Assembly: GCA_025057155.1 (NCBI GenBank)
Contig: JANWYD010000007.1
Location: 1 to 64,000 of the forward strand
Source: Chloroflexaceae bacterium
GTDB taxonomy: Bacteria > Chloroflexota > Chloroflexia > Chloroflexales > Chloroflexaceae
Length of the DNA: 64,000 nt
Reading direction: 5' to 3'
Position 1 is the stretch's first letter. The number at the start of each line of letters is the position of its first letter. The notes beneath the pieces are model-generated. The model did no database searches. It was not told where the DNA came from and saw only the letters and a list, made by a program, of their open reading frames with translations. Position numbers and translations under genes: made by a program. Below, in pieces: positions 32,777 to 41,000 of this stretch.

Positions 32777-33361
32777 TGAGATCAACGAGCCGTGTGGCTG
32801 GCTTGCTCGCGCGCCATCGCTGCGGATCAATCGTTTCGAATGATCTTTAAGAATTAAATCCGGCATCGCCGAACGCTGCGGGCTAATTAGTCGGTGAACG
32901 AAGTTTCCTTGCATTTCCACCCCCCTCCCAACCTCCCCCCGTTGGGGGGAGGAGCTGGACTCCTTCCCCCAGCGAGGGAGGGTTGGGGGTAATGGCAACC
33001 ACCTTGCTATCCGGTTTCGCATCCTTCCCCCAGCGAGGGAGGGTTGGGGAGGGGGCCGGGGTGAATGATGTTCCTCACCCACCCCCTGACCCCCTCCCTC
33101 TCCACCTGCGATGGAGAGAGAAGGGCGCGGAGCGGAGCGCAGCGGCGGACTGACTCCTTAGCCAGAGGAGGATTTGGAAGGGCCGCGCCCTCCCATTGTT
33201 GAGCGGCGTTCCTGGCGGCACGGCCCCGCGGAATCTGGTACACTGAGAGAGCCGATCGTCCTCAACCAACCGCGGGTAGAGCGGTAGAGGACGCCGGATG
33301 GAACGCGGCGGGGAAAGGTAATGCCGGGGCGACCCGCGGGTTGCGCATACGGGAAAACCCT
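32777..33361. repeat. Repeat-filled intergenic region
   Basis: 585 bases without a gene. In order: a CGCTGCGGGCT fragment near 32873; GTCGGTGAACGAAGTTTCC at about 32890, matching one end of the element at 12686; CCTCCCCCCGTTGGGGGGAGG hairpin; two copies of TCCCCCAGCGAGGGAGGGTTGGGG (about 32962 and 33026); CCCTCCCTCTCCACCTGCGATGGAGAGAGAAGG near 33092. The leader of the next gene should lie after about 33230. Confidence 0.7.
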
Positions 33362-34777
33362 GTGGAACGACTGCGACGCCTGCTTGCGCCGCTGCTTGTG
33401 GCGCTGATCGTGATGCTCCTGGTTCCGGGCATGGCCGCGGCGCAGCCCGGCTCGCCCTGGCGCCAGCGCGCCACGAGCTATTTCACCGTTCTCTACGCCC
33501 CCGGCAGTGAGGCCGAGGCCGGGCGCTACGCCGCCTGGGTTGACGAGATCTACCTGGAACTTGCCGCCGCCTTTGGCTTCCGCACCGCCACCCCCCTGGT
33601 CCTGCGGCTCTATCCTACCAGCGAGGACTACTATCAGGTAAACCCCGCGGCGCGCAACGTGCCGGGCGTGATCGCCCATGCCGACTTCCAGCGCCGTGAA
33701 CTGGTCGTCATCCTGGAGCGCACCGCCCAGCAGACCGAGGTGGAGATCCGCAACAATGTGCGCCACGAACTGACGCACATCATTGCCGCCGATCTGAGCG
33801 AGAACCGCCTGAACACCGGCTTTCAGGAGGGCCTGGCCCAGTATATGGAGCATGCCTCCGGCGAACTGGAACGCCGGGTGGCTATGCTGCGCGTCGCGCA
33901 CGAGCAGGGCCGCCTGCTGCCCTGGACCGCCTTCGACCACCGTGAACAGATCTACGGCGCCCCTGAGGTGGCCTATCCGCAGACGCTTTCGGTGGTGGCC
34001 TTTCTGGTGGATCGCAACGGTTTCGCCCAGTTCCGCGAGTTCCTCCGCGCCAGCGCCCGCAGCAGCAACTATCGCGCGGCCCTGGAGCATGTCTACGGGC
34101 GCACGCCCACCGAACTCGAAGCCGAATGGCTCGACTGGCTGCCCGGCTACCTGGACGGGGGGTACCGGCGCAATGCACTGGAGCGCTACGATCTGGCCCT
34201 GGCGCGCGACCTGGTCGCTCAGGGCAACTATGCCGCAGCGGTGGAGGAGTTGCAGCAGACGCTGGAGTGGCTGCGCCGCCAGGCCGACACCCAGCCGCCC
34301 GATGTGCTGGATGAGGCCGAGGCGTTATTGACGCGCGCCCAGGCGGGGATGCGCGCCGAGGAACTGGCCGAGCGCGCCCGCGCCGCCCTCGAAGCCGCCG
34401 ACTACGAGCGCTCGCTGGCGCTGATCGAGGCGGCGCGCACCGCCTATGGCAAACTTAATGATACGCGCCAGGCCGAAGTGCTGGCCATCTACGAACAGCG
34501 AGCGATGCGTGGGTTGCAGGCCAGCGCCCGGCTCGAGGCCGCCAGCGACCTGGCCCGCTCCTTCCGCTACCCCGAGGCCCGCGCCGCCGCCGATAGCGCC
34601 GCCGCCGAGTTTGCCGCCCTCGGCGATACGGTGCGCCAGAGCAACGCCCTGAACCTGCGCGCCACGCTCGACCGGCGGCAGCGTCTGGTCGGCCTGATCT
34701 TGATAGCGATTGGCGCCCTCGGCGTGGCCCTGAGCCTCGGGGCGCGGCTCTTGAAGCCGCCATCAGAGGCGTGGTAG
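33362..34777 (+). CDS. Secreted/membrane gluzincin peptidase-like protein (peptidase MA family)
   Basis: About 471 residues. The N-terminus is a signal peptide (LLAPLLVALIVMLLVPGMAAA). A metallopeptidase-like domain carries NVRHELTHIIA (HExxH, near residue 135) and the downstream Glu in NTGFQEGLAQYME, the gluzincin pattern. The second half is Ala/Glu-rich helical repeats, TPR-like (ELQQTLEWL, AEELAERARAALEA). Near the C-terminus a membrane span LIAIGALGVALSLGA anchors it. It should act outside the membrane on peptides. The start is uncertain: GTG 33362 gives the best signal peptide, TTG 33341 is an alternative. Confidence 0.82.
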   Translation: MERLRRLLAPLLVALIVMLLVPGMAAAQPGSPWRQRATSYFTVLYAPGSEAEAGRYAAWVDEIYLELAAAFGFRTATPLVLRLYPTSEDYYQVNPAARNVPGVIAHADFQRRELVVILERTAQQTEVEIRNNVRHELTHIIAADLSENRLNTGFQEGLAQYMEHASGELERRVAMLRVAHEQGRLLPWTAFDHREQIYGAPEVAYPQTLSVVAFLVDRNGFAQFREFLRASARSSNYRAALEHVYGRTPTELEAEWLDWLPGYLDGGYRRNALERYDLALARDLVAQGNYAAAVEELQQTLEWLRRQADTQPPDVLDEAEALLTRAQAGMRAEELAERARAALEAADYERSLALIEAARTAYGKLNDTRQAEVLAIYEQRAMRGLQASARLEAASDLARSFRYPEARAAADSAAAEFAALGDTVRQSNALNLRATLDRRQRLVGLILIAIGALGVALSLGARLLKPPSEAW

Positions 34778-34797
34778 GGCGCGCGAGGTTCAAACTA

Positions 34798-34964
34798 GCT
34801 CGATGATCCGGCCTTCACCTCCACAAACCGGTCCTGTGGAGATGTAGAGATGTGGAGATGGGGAGGTGTGGAGAGGTGGAGGAGCAGCGCTGCGTCTCAG
34901 CAGGCTTAAACCGGACCGGGTGGTTTTGCGCTCCACCCCTCCACAGACCGGTGAGAAGAGCGTC
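34798..34964. repeat. Purine-rich GTGGAGA repeats flanked by ACCGGT
   Basis: CCACAAACCGGTCCTGTGGAG, then GATGTAGAGATGTGGAGATGGGGAGGTGTGGAGAG (irregular 9-base units), then CTCCACAGACCGGTGAG in inverted sense. A similar CCTCCACAGGCCGGT lies at about 43209. It fills the gap between two convergent genes. Confidence 0.5.
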
Positions 34965-34982
34965 GTTCGTCCAGATGCCCCG

Positions 34983-36236
34983 CTACACCCGCACCGCGTC
35001 GGCGGGCACCGGAAAGCCCTGACACAGCTCCCGCACCTCGGCGGCCACCCGCTCCTGCACAGCGGTGTCGTCGATGCGCTCCAGCACCTCGACGATCCAG
35101 CCGGCGATGCGTTCCATCTCCGGCTCGCGCATGCCCCGCGTGGTGACGGCGGGCGTGCCGATGCGGATGCCCGACGTGCGCATGGGCGGCTGAGGATCGT
35201 CCGGGATGGCGTTCTTATTGACGGTGATACAGGCGCGATCAAGGGCCTTCTGGGCCTGGGCGCCGGTAATGCCGAGGCCGGTCAGGTCCACCAGCATCAG
35301 GTGGTTGTCGGTGCCGCCGCTGATCAACTTCAGGCCCCGACGGGTCAGGCCCTCGGCCAGCGCCCGGGCGTTGCGGCGGATCTGCGCGGCATAGGTCTTG
35401 AACTCAGGGCGCAGGGCCTCGCCAAAGGCCACCGCCTTGGCGGCGATCACATGCATCAACGGACCGCCCTGCGTGCCGGGGAAGACCGCCGAGTTGATCG
35501 CCTTCGCCAGTTCTTCTTCCATCATGATCAGCCCGCCGCGGGGGCCGCGCAGCGTCTTGTGGGTGGTGGTGGTGATCACCTGGGCGTGGCCCACGGGGCT
35601 GGGATGTTCGCCCGCGGCCACCAGCCCCGCAATGTGGGCGATATCGGCCATCAGCAGCGCGCCGACTTCGTCGGCAATCTGGCGCATGCGCGCGAAGTCA
35701 ATGATCCGCGGGTAAGCGCTGGCGCCCGAGGTAATCAGCTTCGGGCGCACCTCCTTTGCCTTGCGCAGCAGGTCATCATAGTCGATCTGTCCACTGGCGG
35801 GGTCTACACCATAGAAGTGGACCTGGTACCACTTGCCGGAGAAGTTCACCGGACTGCCGTGGGTCAGGTGGCCGCCGTGGTCGAGGCGCATGCCCAGGAT
35901 GGGGTCGCCCGGCTGCAACAGGGCGGTGAAGACGGCGATGTTGGCCTGGGCGCCGCTATGGGGCTGCACATTGGCCGCTGGCGCTCCAAACAGCTTCAGC
36001 ACCCGCTCGATGGCCAGTTGCTCAACAATGTCTACAAACTCGCAGCCGCCGTAGTAGCGTTTGCCAGGCAGCCCCTCGGCGTACTTGTTGGTCAACACCG
36101 AACCCTGAGCCTCCATCACGGCCAGGCTGGTGTAGTTTTCACTGGCGATCAGCTCCAGGCCCTCGCGCTGGCGACGCGCCTCCTGCTCGATGGCCGCGGC
36201 GATGGCGGGGTCGGACGCCCGTAGATGCTCAAGCAT
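34983..36236 (-). CDS. glyA: Serine hydroxymethyltransferase
   Basis: 417 residues, normal length. PLP enzyme converting serine and tetrahydrofolate to glycine and methylene-tetrahydrofolate. Motifs: [33 protein letters not shown], the PLP-lysine segment [16 protein letters not shown], and [15 protein letters not shown]. Start ATG 36236 with GGAGGAA upstream (AAGGAGGAACC on the minus strand). It has a convergent neighbour on one side and a minus-strand secreted-protein gene 41 bases upstream. Confidence 0.98.
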   Translation of the reverse strand: MLEHLRASDPAIAAAIEQEARRQREGLELIASENYTSLAVMEAQGSVLTNKYAEGLPGKRYYGGCEFVDIVEQLAIERVLKLFGAPAANVQPHSGAQANIAVFTALLQPGDPILGMRLDHGGHLTHGSPVNFSGKWYQVHFYGVDPASGQIDYDDLLRKAKEVRPKLITSGASAYPRIIDFARMRQIADEVGALLMADIAHIAGLVAAGEHPSPVGHAQVITTTTHKTLRGPRGGLIMMEEELAKAINSAVFPGTQGGPLMHVIAAKAVAFGEALRPEFKTYAAQIRRNARALAEGLTRRGLKLISGGTDNHLMLVDLTGLGITGAQAQKALDRACITVNKNAIPDDPQPPMRTSGIRIGTPAVTTRGMREPEMERIAGWIVEVLERIDDTAVQERVAAEVRELCQGFPVPADAVRV

Positions 36237-36277
36237 GGTTCCTCCTTCAAACGAAGCTGCAACGATGTTACGTTCTG

Positions 36278-37588
36278 TTACGGCGCCGACCCGGTTGCAG
36301 CGCGGGGAGCGGGATAGGCTGTTCCCGCGAAGACATTGACGGTGGCTCGCGCCAGCAGGTCGCCGCGCGAGTTGACGTCGCTGACCTCGATGGTCACCAG
36401 ACGGCCGCCCTGGTCAGGCAGATCAAAGTCTATCACAAAATCAACTGCCTGGCCGGGGATGCCACGCACCGTTGCGATGACCGAGTACACCACCGTGCCG
36501 CGGGTGTCGAAGACGGTGACGTACAGATCGCCCTCAGAGGGGTAAATGACGGTGCGGCCGCGCAGTTGCACTCGCGTGCCGACCCTGCTGCCATCCACCG
36601 GTTGTTCAATGGTGATCCGCTGGGCGGTGGTGGGTGCGTAGCGCACACTGCGCCGGGTGCTGGCAATCACCGCCCCGGTGCGCGGGTCAACCTCGCTCAG
36701 TTCAATAATCACCGTGTTGCCGAGGGGGGCGGTATAGGCGATGTACTGCGAGAAACGCTGCTCGCGCACAGGGAACGTGCCCCGCGCCAGTTCGGCGCCA
36801 TTTGGCTCGGTGAAGCGGTAGAACAACCGCTCGTCGGCGGGGGTGCGGGTGGTGCGACCGCTCAAACGCACCGGGCTGCTGACCACCGCGCCTTCGACCG
36901 GTTCGTCGAGCAAGATCTGGGGCAGGATCGGCGTTGCCGTCGGCGGGATCGGGGTTGGCGGCGCGGGCGTCGGTGCGATCAGCGGGCCTCCCAGCAGCAC
37001 CTCACGGCCGAGCAATCCGAGCAGAATGTCGAAGGGCGGGCGGTTCTCAGGGTGGTACTCCATGCGCCGGCGCTCAAAGTACTGCACCGCGAGCGCGCGC
37101 CCCTCAATCACCTCGGCAATCTCATCGGTGATCGGGAAACCGAAGCGCGCCAGCCCGCCGTTGCGCTCCCAGTAGGCGCGAAAGCCGCCGCACAGGTAGT
37201 AGCCGGTTTCAGGGAACAGCCGGCAGCCGGGGACAGGTTCGCCCGGAGGCCGGAACTGCCACGGGCGCCCCTGGCGCGCCAGGTACTCGACGCCGAGGCG
37301 CCCCGCCAGCACCCCCTGTCCTTCAGCAGAGTGATCCTCCAGCCGGTCGCGCTCGAACCACTGCACGGGCCCGGTCCAGTTCTCAATCGTTTCGAGGCGC
37401 AGGGGTGAAATCGGAAAGCCGAAGACCGCCAGCCCGCCATTCTGTTCCCAGTAGCGCCGGATCGGCCCGCTGATGCACTGGCCGGTTTCGCGGAAGCAGC
37501 GTTGCTCGCCCTGGGCTTGCAGATTGGCCGCAGGCAGCGCGCTCAGGACCACAATGGCGACCAGCAGAAAAACAGGAAGATGGCGCAT
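36278..37588 (-). CDS. Secreted protein with two FGFP-type repeats and two Ig-like domains
   Basis: 436 residues with a signal peptide ([20 protein letters not shown]). Two tandem units of about 100 residues share [17 protein letters not shown] / [19 protein letters not shown] and ENNGGL-type plus FGFPI motifs ([24 protein letters not shown]), followed by [10 protein letters not shown] / [10 protein letters not shown]. Such repeats are frequent in exported Chloroflexota proteins and resemble LGFP wall-binding repeats; the Cys pairs could be disulfides. After a Pro/Thr linker come two Ig-like domains with the Gmad2-like start ([38 protein letters not shown]). Probably envelope-bound or an adhesin. 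Confidence 0.82.
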   Translation of the reverse strand: MRHLPVFLLVAIVVLSALPAANLQAQGEQRCFRETGQCISGPIRRYWEQNGGLAVFGFPISPLRLETIENWTGPVQWFERDRLEDHSAEGQGVLAGRLGVEYLARQGRPWQFRPPGEPVPGCRLFPETGYYLCGGFRAYWERNGGLARFGFPITDEIAEVIEGRALAVQYFERRRMEYHPENRPPFDILLGLLGREVLLGGPLIAPTPAPPTPIPPTATPILPQILLDEPVEGAVVSSPVRLSGRTTRTPADERLFYRFTEPNGAELARGTFPVREQRFSQYIAYTAPLGNTVIIELSEVDPRTGAVIASTRRSVRYAPTTAQRITIEQPVDGSRVGTRVQLRGRTVIYPSEGDLYVTVFDTRGTVVYSVIATVRGIPGQAVDFVIDFDLPDQGGRLVTIEVSDVNSRGDLLARATVNVFAGTAYPAPRAATGSAP

Positions 37589-37744
37589 AGGCTCATCCTG
37601 AACTAGAGCACTGACCGGAATGCTTGATCCGCTGAGGACACTGAGCGGTGTAGCTCGCTGCGCCTGCGCCGCTATCGTTACGGCTCAACCTTATTCGAGA
37701 AACGCTATAGAGGCCCGCACCTCGCGAGTCGAGCGGCGCCCTGC

Positions 37745-37820
37745 CGCGCGTGTCCCTCTCGCGTTCCCTCCCTCTCCCGCCAGGCGGGAGAGGGAGCGGG
37801 TGAAGAGGAGGGTGAGGGTT
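37745..37820. repeat. CCCTCTCCCGCC/GGCGGGAGAGGG hairpin
   Basis: In the 267-base gap 37589-37855: TTCCCTCCCTCTCCCGCCAGG facing CGGGAGAGGGAGCGG, then AGGGTGAGGGTTGAG. A variant of the hairpin family at 17411, 28583 and 53550. The rest of the gap shows no gene. Confidence 0.55.
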
Positions 37821-37855
37821 GAGCCGGTGTGGTTACAACCACGAAACCTCTTGCA

Positions 37856-38587
37856 TCAAGCCACCGACTCGCCCGGTTTAAGGGCGATAATCTCGGTCGT
37901 GACGCCAAACTCTTTGCACGCTTCCGCCAGGGCCTCGGGGGTGCCTTTCAGGACGGGGAAGGTGCCGAAATGTTCAGGGATGGCGTAGCGCGCGCCGATC
38001 AATTTCAACGCATAGGCGCCCTGGCGCGGGTCCATAGTGAAATGATCGCCAATTGGCAAAATAACCAGATCAGGATTGTACAGATCTTTGATGATCTGCA
38101 TATCCATAGTAACGCAGGTGTCCCCGGTGTGATAAATGGTAAAGCCGTTGCTAAAGCGCAGCACATAGCCCGCCGGGGCGCCCAGGTTGATGATCTGGCC
38201 GTTTTCGTAGATCGTGCTGGAGTGATGAGCGACCGTCAGGGTGGCATACACATCGGCCACGCTCACCGTGCCGCCCATGTTCATGCCGACCAGTTTCTCA
38301 TTGGAAATGCCCTTGGATTCCAGATAGGGAACCATGTCGAACTGGCAGACCAGAGTGGCGCCGGTATCCTGCGCGAGGGCCTGCACGTCGCCAATGTGAT
38401 CGAAATGGCCGTGGGTCAGGAAGATGGCCGCGAGGTTCTGGCGCACGCGGGCCTTCAGCGGCTCGGGACAGGCGGGATTGCCGTCAACCCAGGCGTCAAT
38501 CAGAATGTTCTTCCCCTCAGGGGTCGTGATGTGGAAGGTGCCGTGGCCGACCCAGGTGATCGTCACATCTTTGCCGATCGTGGTCAT
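37856..38587 (-). CDS. UPF0173-family metal-dependent hydrolase (metallo-beta-lactamase fold)
   Basis: 243 residues from ATG 38587 (TAAGGAGGG upstream). Zinc-binding motifs: TWVGHGTFHI at the start, the core FLTHGHFDHIGD (HxHxDH), VAHHSS, YHTGDTCVTMD and PEHFGTFPVL. The family hydrolyses unknown substrates; UPF0173 members resemble the UlaG/N-acyl-phosphatidylethanolamine phospholipase D-like branch. Cytosolic. It is transcribed away from the thioredoxin operon, with a TATACT-type -10 near 38712 on the minus strand. Confidence 0.9.
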   Translation of the reverse strand: MTTIGKDVTITWVGHGTFHITTPEGKNILIDAWVDGNPACPEPLKARVRQNLAAIFLTHGHFDHIGDVQALAQDTGATLVCQFDMVPYLESKGISNEKLVGMNMGGTVSVADVYATLTVAHHSSTIYENGQIINLGAPAGYVLRFSNGFTIYHTGDTCVTMDMQIIKDLYNPDLVILPIGDHFTMDPRQGAYALKLIGARYAIPEHFGTFPVLKGTPEALAEACKEFGVTTEIIALKPGESVA

Positions 38588-38635
38588 TGTTCCCTCCTTA
38601 ACGACACACTGACCTCGACACAGGGGCAGCCGGGT

Positions 38636-38691
38636 AGGGCAACTCGCAGAGGGCAACTCGCAGAGGGCAACCCACAGAGGGCAACTCGCAG
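38636..38691. repeat. Four tandem 14-bp repeats
   Basis: Unit AGGGCAACTCGCAG repeated four times (third copy AGGGCAACCCACAG), followed by AGTTGCCCC, which is complementary to GGGCAACT and could pair with any unit. It sits in the divergent region between the UPF0173 gene and the thioredoxin promoter. Confidence 0.85.
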
Positions 38692-38739
38692 AGTTGCCCC
38701 ACCCACCGGAGCCTAGTATAGCACAAGGGAACCCGGCGA

Positions 38740-38767
38740 TTGACAGCCCGCCGTAGCACGGTATAAT
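38740..38767 (+). promoter_or_regulatory. Consensus sigma70 promoter of thioredoxin operon
   Basis: Perfect TTGACA (38740-38745), 16-base spacer, perfect TATAAT (38762-38767). It is the only promoter I see here with both boxes perfect. The expected start of transcription falls inside the palindrome at 38771-38787. Confidence 0.85.
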
Positions 38768-38770
38768 GAA

Positions 38771-38787
38771 GTACCCTGTGGGGGTAC
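38771..38787. promoter_or_regulatory. Putative CsoR-family operator
   Basis: GTACCC-TGTGG-GGGTAC, perfect 6-base arms with a G-rich centre, 3 bases after the -10 box. CsoR/RcnR-family operators are characteristically G/C tracts within short inverted repeats (TACCC...GGGTA), and a CsoR-family gene lies 450 bases downstream, so autoregulation by steric block is likely. Confidence 0.65.
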
Positions 38788-38840
38788 CCACGGAGGAGAT
38801 ATGTTCCGGGCCGCGGGCGGTCCGTAAAGGAGGATACGGA

Positions 38841-39167
38841 ATGGCCAAGCCGATTGTAGTGACAGACGCCGATTTCGAGGAGAAGGTGCTCCAGGCCGAC
38901 AGGCCGGTGGTGGTGGATTTCTGGGCGCCCTGGTGCGCTCCCTGCCGGGTGATTGCGCCCATCCTCGATAAGCTCGCCACCGAGTACGAAGGGCGCCTGA
39001 CCATCGCTAAAATCAATACCGACGAAGAGATCGAGCACGCCAGCCGGCTGGGCATTCAGGGTATTCCCACGCTGGTCATCTTCAAAAACGGCCAGGAGGT
39101 CGGGCGGCTGGTCGGTTCCCGCTCCGAGGCTCAGTATCGCGAGGTGTTCGACAAGGTGCTCGCCTGA
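38841..39167 (+). CDS. trxA: Thioredoxin
   Basis: 108 residues, single-domain cytosolic thioredoxin. VVVDFWAPWCAPCRVIAPIL carries the active site WCAPC (Ala for the usual Gly), and the cis-Pro loop is GIQGIPTLVIFKNG. It reduces protein disulfides and, in sulfur metabolism, persulfides. AAAGGAGG precedes ATG 38841. It is followed after 68 bases by a CsoR-family repressor and sits behind a consensus promoter with a palindrome at the start site, suggesting inducible rather than housekeeping expression. Confidence 0.96.
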   Translation: MAKPIVVTDADFEEKVLQADRPVVVDFWAPWCAPCRVIAPILDKLATEYEGRLTIAKINTDEEIEHASRLGIQGIPTLVIFKNGQEVGRLVGSRSEAQYREVFDKVLA

Positions 39168-39235
39168 GAAGGCGGCGCGGACGATCGCCTGCCGGCGTCT
39201 GTCGCTGCACACCGCACGTTGACAAGGAGGTCACC

Positions 39236-39526
39236 ATGGTTGAGCCGCAAGCTGGCTCTGTGCGCACCCTGTCGCCGGAGCGGCGCGAGGATATTCTGCT
39301 GCGATTGCGCCGCATCGAAGGCCAGGTGCGCGGCGTGCAGCGCATGGTTGATGAGGGTCGCGATTGTCGCGAGATTATCATCCAGGTGGCGGCAATCAAG
39401 TCGGCCCTGGCCAGCGTCAGCAATCAGGTGCTGCAGTGCTACGCCCGGAATTGCCTGAGCGACGATGAACTTGCCCGTGATCAGGTCATTGCCGAGTTGA
39501 TCGAGTTGTTTCAGGGCGTGCGATGA
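39236..39526 (+). CDS. CsoR/DUF156-family repressor, probably CstR-like (thiol-sensing)
   Basis: 96 residues, all helical. Family core: ILLRLRRIEGQVRGVQRMVDEGRDC, IIIQVAAIKSALASVSNQVL, CYARNC. The Cys of GRDC and the last Cys of ARNC match the two invariant Cys of the family. The Cu(I) ligand His, four residues before the second Cys (HxxxC in CsoR), is Tyr here, so copper sensing is unlikely; persulfide sensors (CstR) keep just the two Cys. An extra Cys sits five residues before the second. The thioredoxin gene upstream fits a thiol/persulfide role. AAGGAGG precedes ATG 39236. Confidence 0.85.
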   Translation: MVEPQAGSVRTLSPERREDILLRLRRIEGQVRGVQRMVDEGRDCREIIIQVAAIKSALASVSNQVLQCYARNCLSDDELARDQVIAELIELFQGVR

Positions 39527-39798
39527 GCCAGGAACCTCCCTGCCGGATCGGGGCCACCCCCGCCGATCTGGCCCGTGAAGCCGACCGCGCGGTGCTCTAC
39601 GGCGCCGTGCTGGCCGCGCAGCGGCCGGGGGTGCGTCTCAAGCCGGCCATCGCTGAAGCGGCGCTGGCCCTCGTCCCCGCCGTGCGCGCCTATCTCAGCG
39701 GCGAAGACGGCCCCCTGGCCGATATGGCCCTCGCCTACGCCCGGGCCTGCGGGGCCGAAGCCTTCCTCATCGCGAAGCGCCGCTCCTCCCAGGATTGA
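39523..39798 (+). CDS. Small hypothetical protein of the thioredoxin operon (91 aa)
   Basis: Starts at ATG 39523, overlapping the repressor's stop by four bases (ATGA), so it is probably translated with it. Sequence is Ala-rich and helical (AREADRAVLYGAVLAAQRPG; AEAALALVPAVRAYLSGEDG; MALAYARACGAEAFLIAKRR) with two Cys (PPCRIG and ARACGAE). No family recognised and no membrane span. Its place in the operon suggests a role with the redox sensor or thioredoxin. Confidence 0.72.
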   Translation: MSQEPPCRIGATPADLAREADRAVLYGAVLAAQRPGVRLKPAIAEAALALVPAVRAYLSGEDGPLADMALAYARACGAEAFLIAKRRSSQD

Positions 39799-39815
39799 CC
39801 CGTCACGCGCCGCCG

Positions 39816-39854
39816 CAATCCAAAATCCACAATCCAAAATCCACAATCCAAAAT
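39816..39854. repeat. AT-rich ATCCAAAATCCACA repeat (2.5 units)
   Basis: CAATCCAAAATCCACAATCC repeated with AAAATCCACAATCCAAAAT, the longest copy of the family, located exactly between two convergent genes (stops at 39798 and 39859). Confidence 0.75.
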
Positions 39855-39858
39855 ACGA

Positions 39859-40923
39859 TCACTCCTCCACCTCCCAGCCCTGCTGGCGCGCCAGTTCCCG
39901 TAAGCCGCGGGTCAGGCTCTCGAGTTGCTTGAGCAGCAGCCGCAACTTGAAGGGCGCGCCCTCGTCGTGTTTGACCCACTTCACCACGTCGCCCTCGGCG
40001 TAGGCCCGCGCCAGCCGGTCGGTCTCATCCACCATCTGGTCCAGCGAGCGGATGCGGAACACCCGCGCCTTGTTGCGCGGCTGGTTTTCGATTGTCTCAT
40101 CCTCAACGCCCAGGTAGGAGCCGGCCTCGTCATCCGTCGCTTCGTCCACCCACAGATCGGCGTCCGCTTCCTCGCGCTCCACGGTGCTCGCGCTGGTTTT
40201 CGCCAGCGGCCCGCCACTGATCTGCACCTCTGGCCCCGAAGGGCCGGTGCGCAACTGCTCGCCCGCTTCCAGGGCCTGCAATGCCGTCTCGAGGCTCAGG
40301 TTCGGATTGGCGGCGAAGTAGGCCGCCAGGCGGCTCAACTCAGCCGCCGACAGCCCCTCCTCGACCGCGAAGCGCGCCAGTTCGACCTGAGTGCGCGGGT
40401 TGGCGACGCGGCGCAGATGCTGGGCCTGGGTGACGTTCAGTTCGCGGCGGCGGATCAACTGCTGCACCTCGTCGGGCAGTTCGAGCAACCCCAGGTAGCG
40501 GCGCACAGTGCGCCCGCTCAGGCCCACTGCGGCGCCGACCGCCTCGTCGAGTGCGTGGTCGGGCAGACGGCCCCGTTCTTCGGCAATCCGCGCCCGCAGG
40601 CGGGCGAAGGCCCGCGCCTGCTCAAGGTCGTTCAGATCCTCCCGCTGCACGTTCTCGATCACCTGGCGCAGCAAGAGATCGGGGTCATCGGCGTCAAGCA
40701 CGATGCAGGGCACCTTCTCGAGCCCCAGGCGTTCGGCGGCGGCCCGGCGCCGCCCGCCGTAGACGACGCGGTAGCGCCCGCCGCCCACGCTGACCACTCC
40801 GAGCGGCTGCAACAGGCCGCGCTCGGCGATGGTGGCGGCAAGACCGGCAATATCGCCCAGGTCCTCGCGCACGCCGTCGGGGTCGGCCTCAAGCTGGCGG
40901 GGATCAAGGTAGAGCAACTGCAT
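39859..40923 (-). CDS. ParB-like (Spo0J/Noc family) DNA-binding protein
   Basis: 354 residues from ATG 40923. ParB N-terminal nuclease-like/CTPase domain: LLYLDPRQLEADPDGVRE, GLLQPLGVVSV, the C-motif YRVVYGGRRRAAAERLG, and IENVQREDLNDLEQARAF (the ENxQRxxL box). A helix-turn-helix follows (VGLSGRTVRRYLGLLELPDE; QLIRRRELNVTQAQHL). The C-terminal 130 residues are acidic, then helical (LLLKQLESLTRGLREL), probably for dimerisation. No ParA gene is adjacent, so it may be a second ParB-like regulator rather than the chromosomal partitioning protein. Confidence 0.88.
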   Translation of the reverse strand: MQLLYLDPRQLEADPDGVREDLGDIAGLAATIAERGLLQPLGVVSVGGGRYRVVYGGRRRAAAERLGLEKVPCIVLDADDPDLLLRQVIENVQREDLNDLEQARAFARLRARIAEERGRLPDHALDEAVGAAVGLSGRTVRRYLGLLELPDEVQQLIRRRELNVTQAQHLRRVANPRTQVELARFAVEEGLSAAELSRLAAYFAANPNLSLETALQALEAGEQLRTGPSGPEVQISGGPLAKTSASTVEREEADADLWVDEATDDEAGSYLGVEDETIENQPRNKARVFRIRSLDQMVDETDRLARAYAEGDVVKWVKHDEGAPFKLRLLLKQLESLTRGLRELARQQGWEVEE

Positions 40924-40968
40924 AGAAAAGACACTCCGCTGAAATGCAAAACATTTGTGCCAGGGCGG

Positions 40969-40997
40969 AGTATAGCAGAACTGGCCGCGCGCGGCAA
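40969..40997 (-). promoter_or_regulatory. Sigma70-type promoter of the ParB-like gene
   Basis: Minus strand TTGCCG (40997-40992), 17-base spacer, TATACT (40974-40969), 46 bases before the start codon; it directly adjoins the stop of the diacylglycerol kinase gene. Confidence 0.65.
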
Positions 40998-41000
40998 CCA

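Noticed and set aside
38636-38691. CRISPR array
   Set aside because: 14-bp units are directly adjacent with no spacers and no cas genes nearby.
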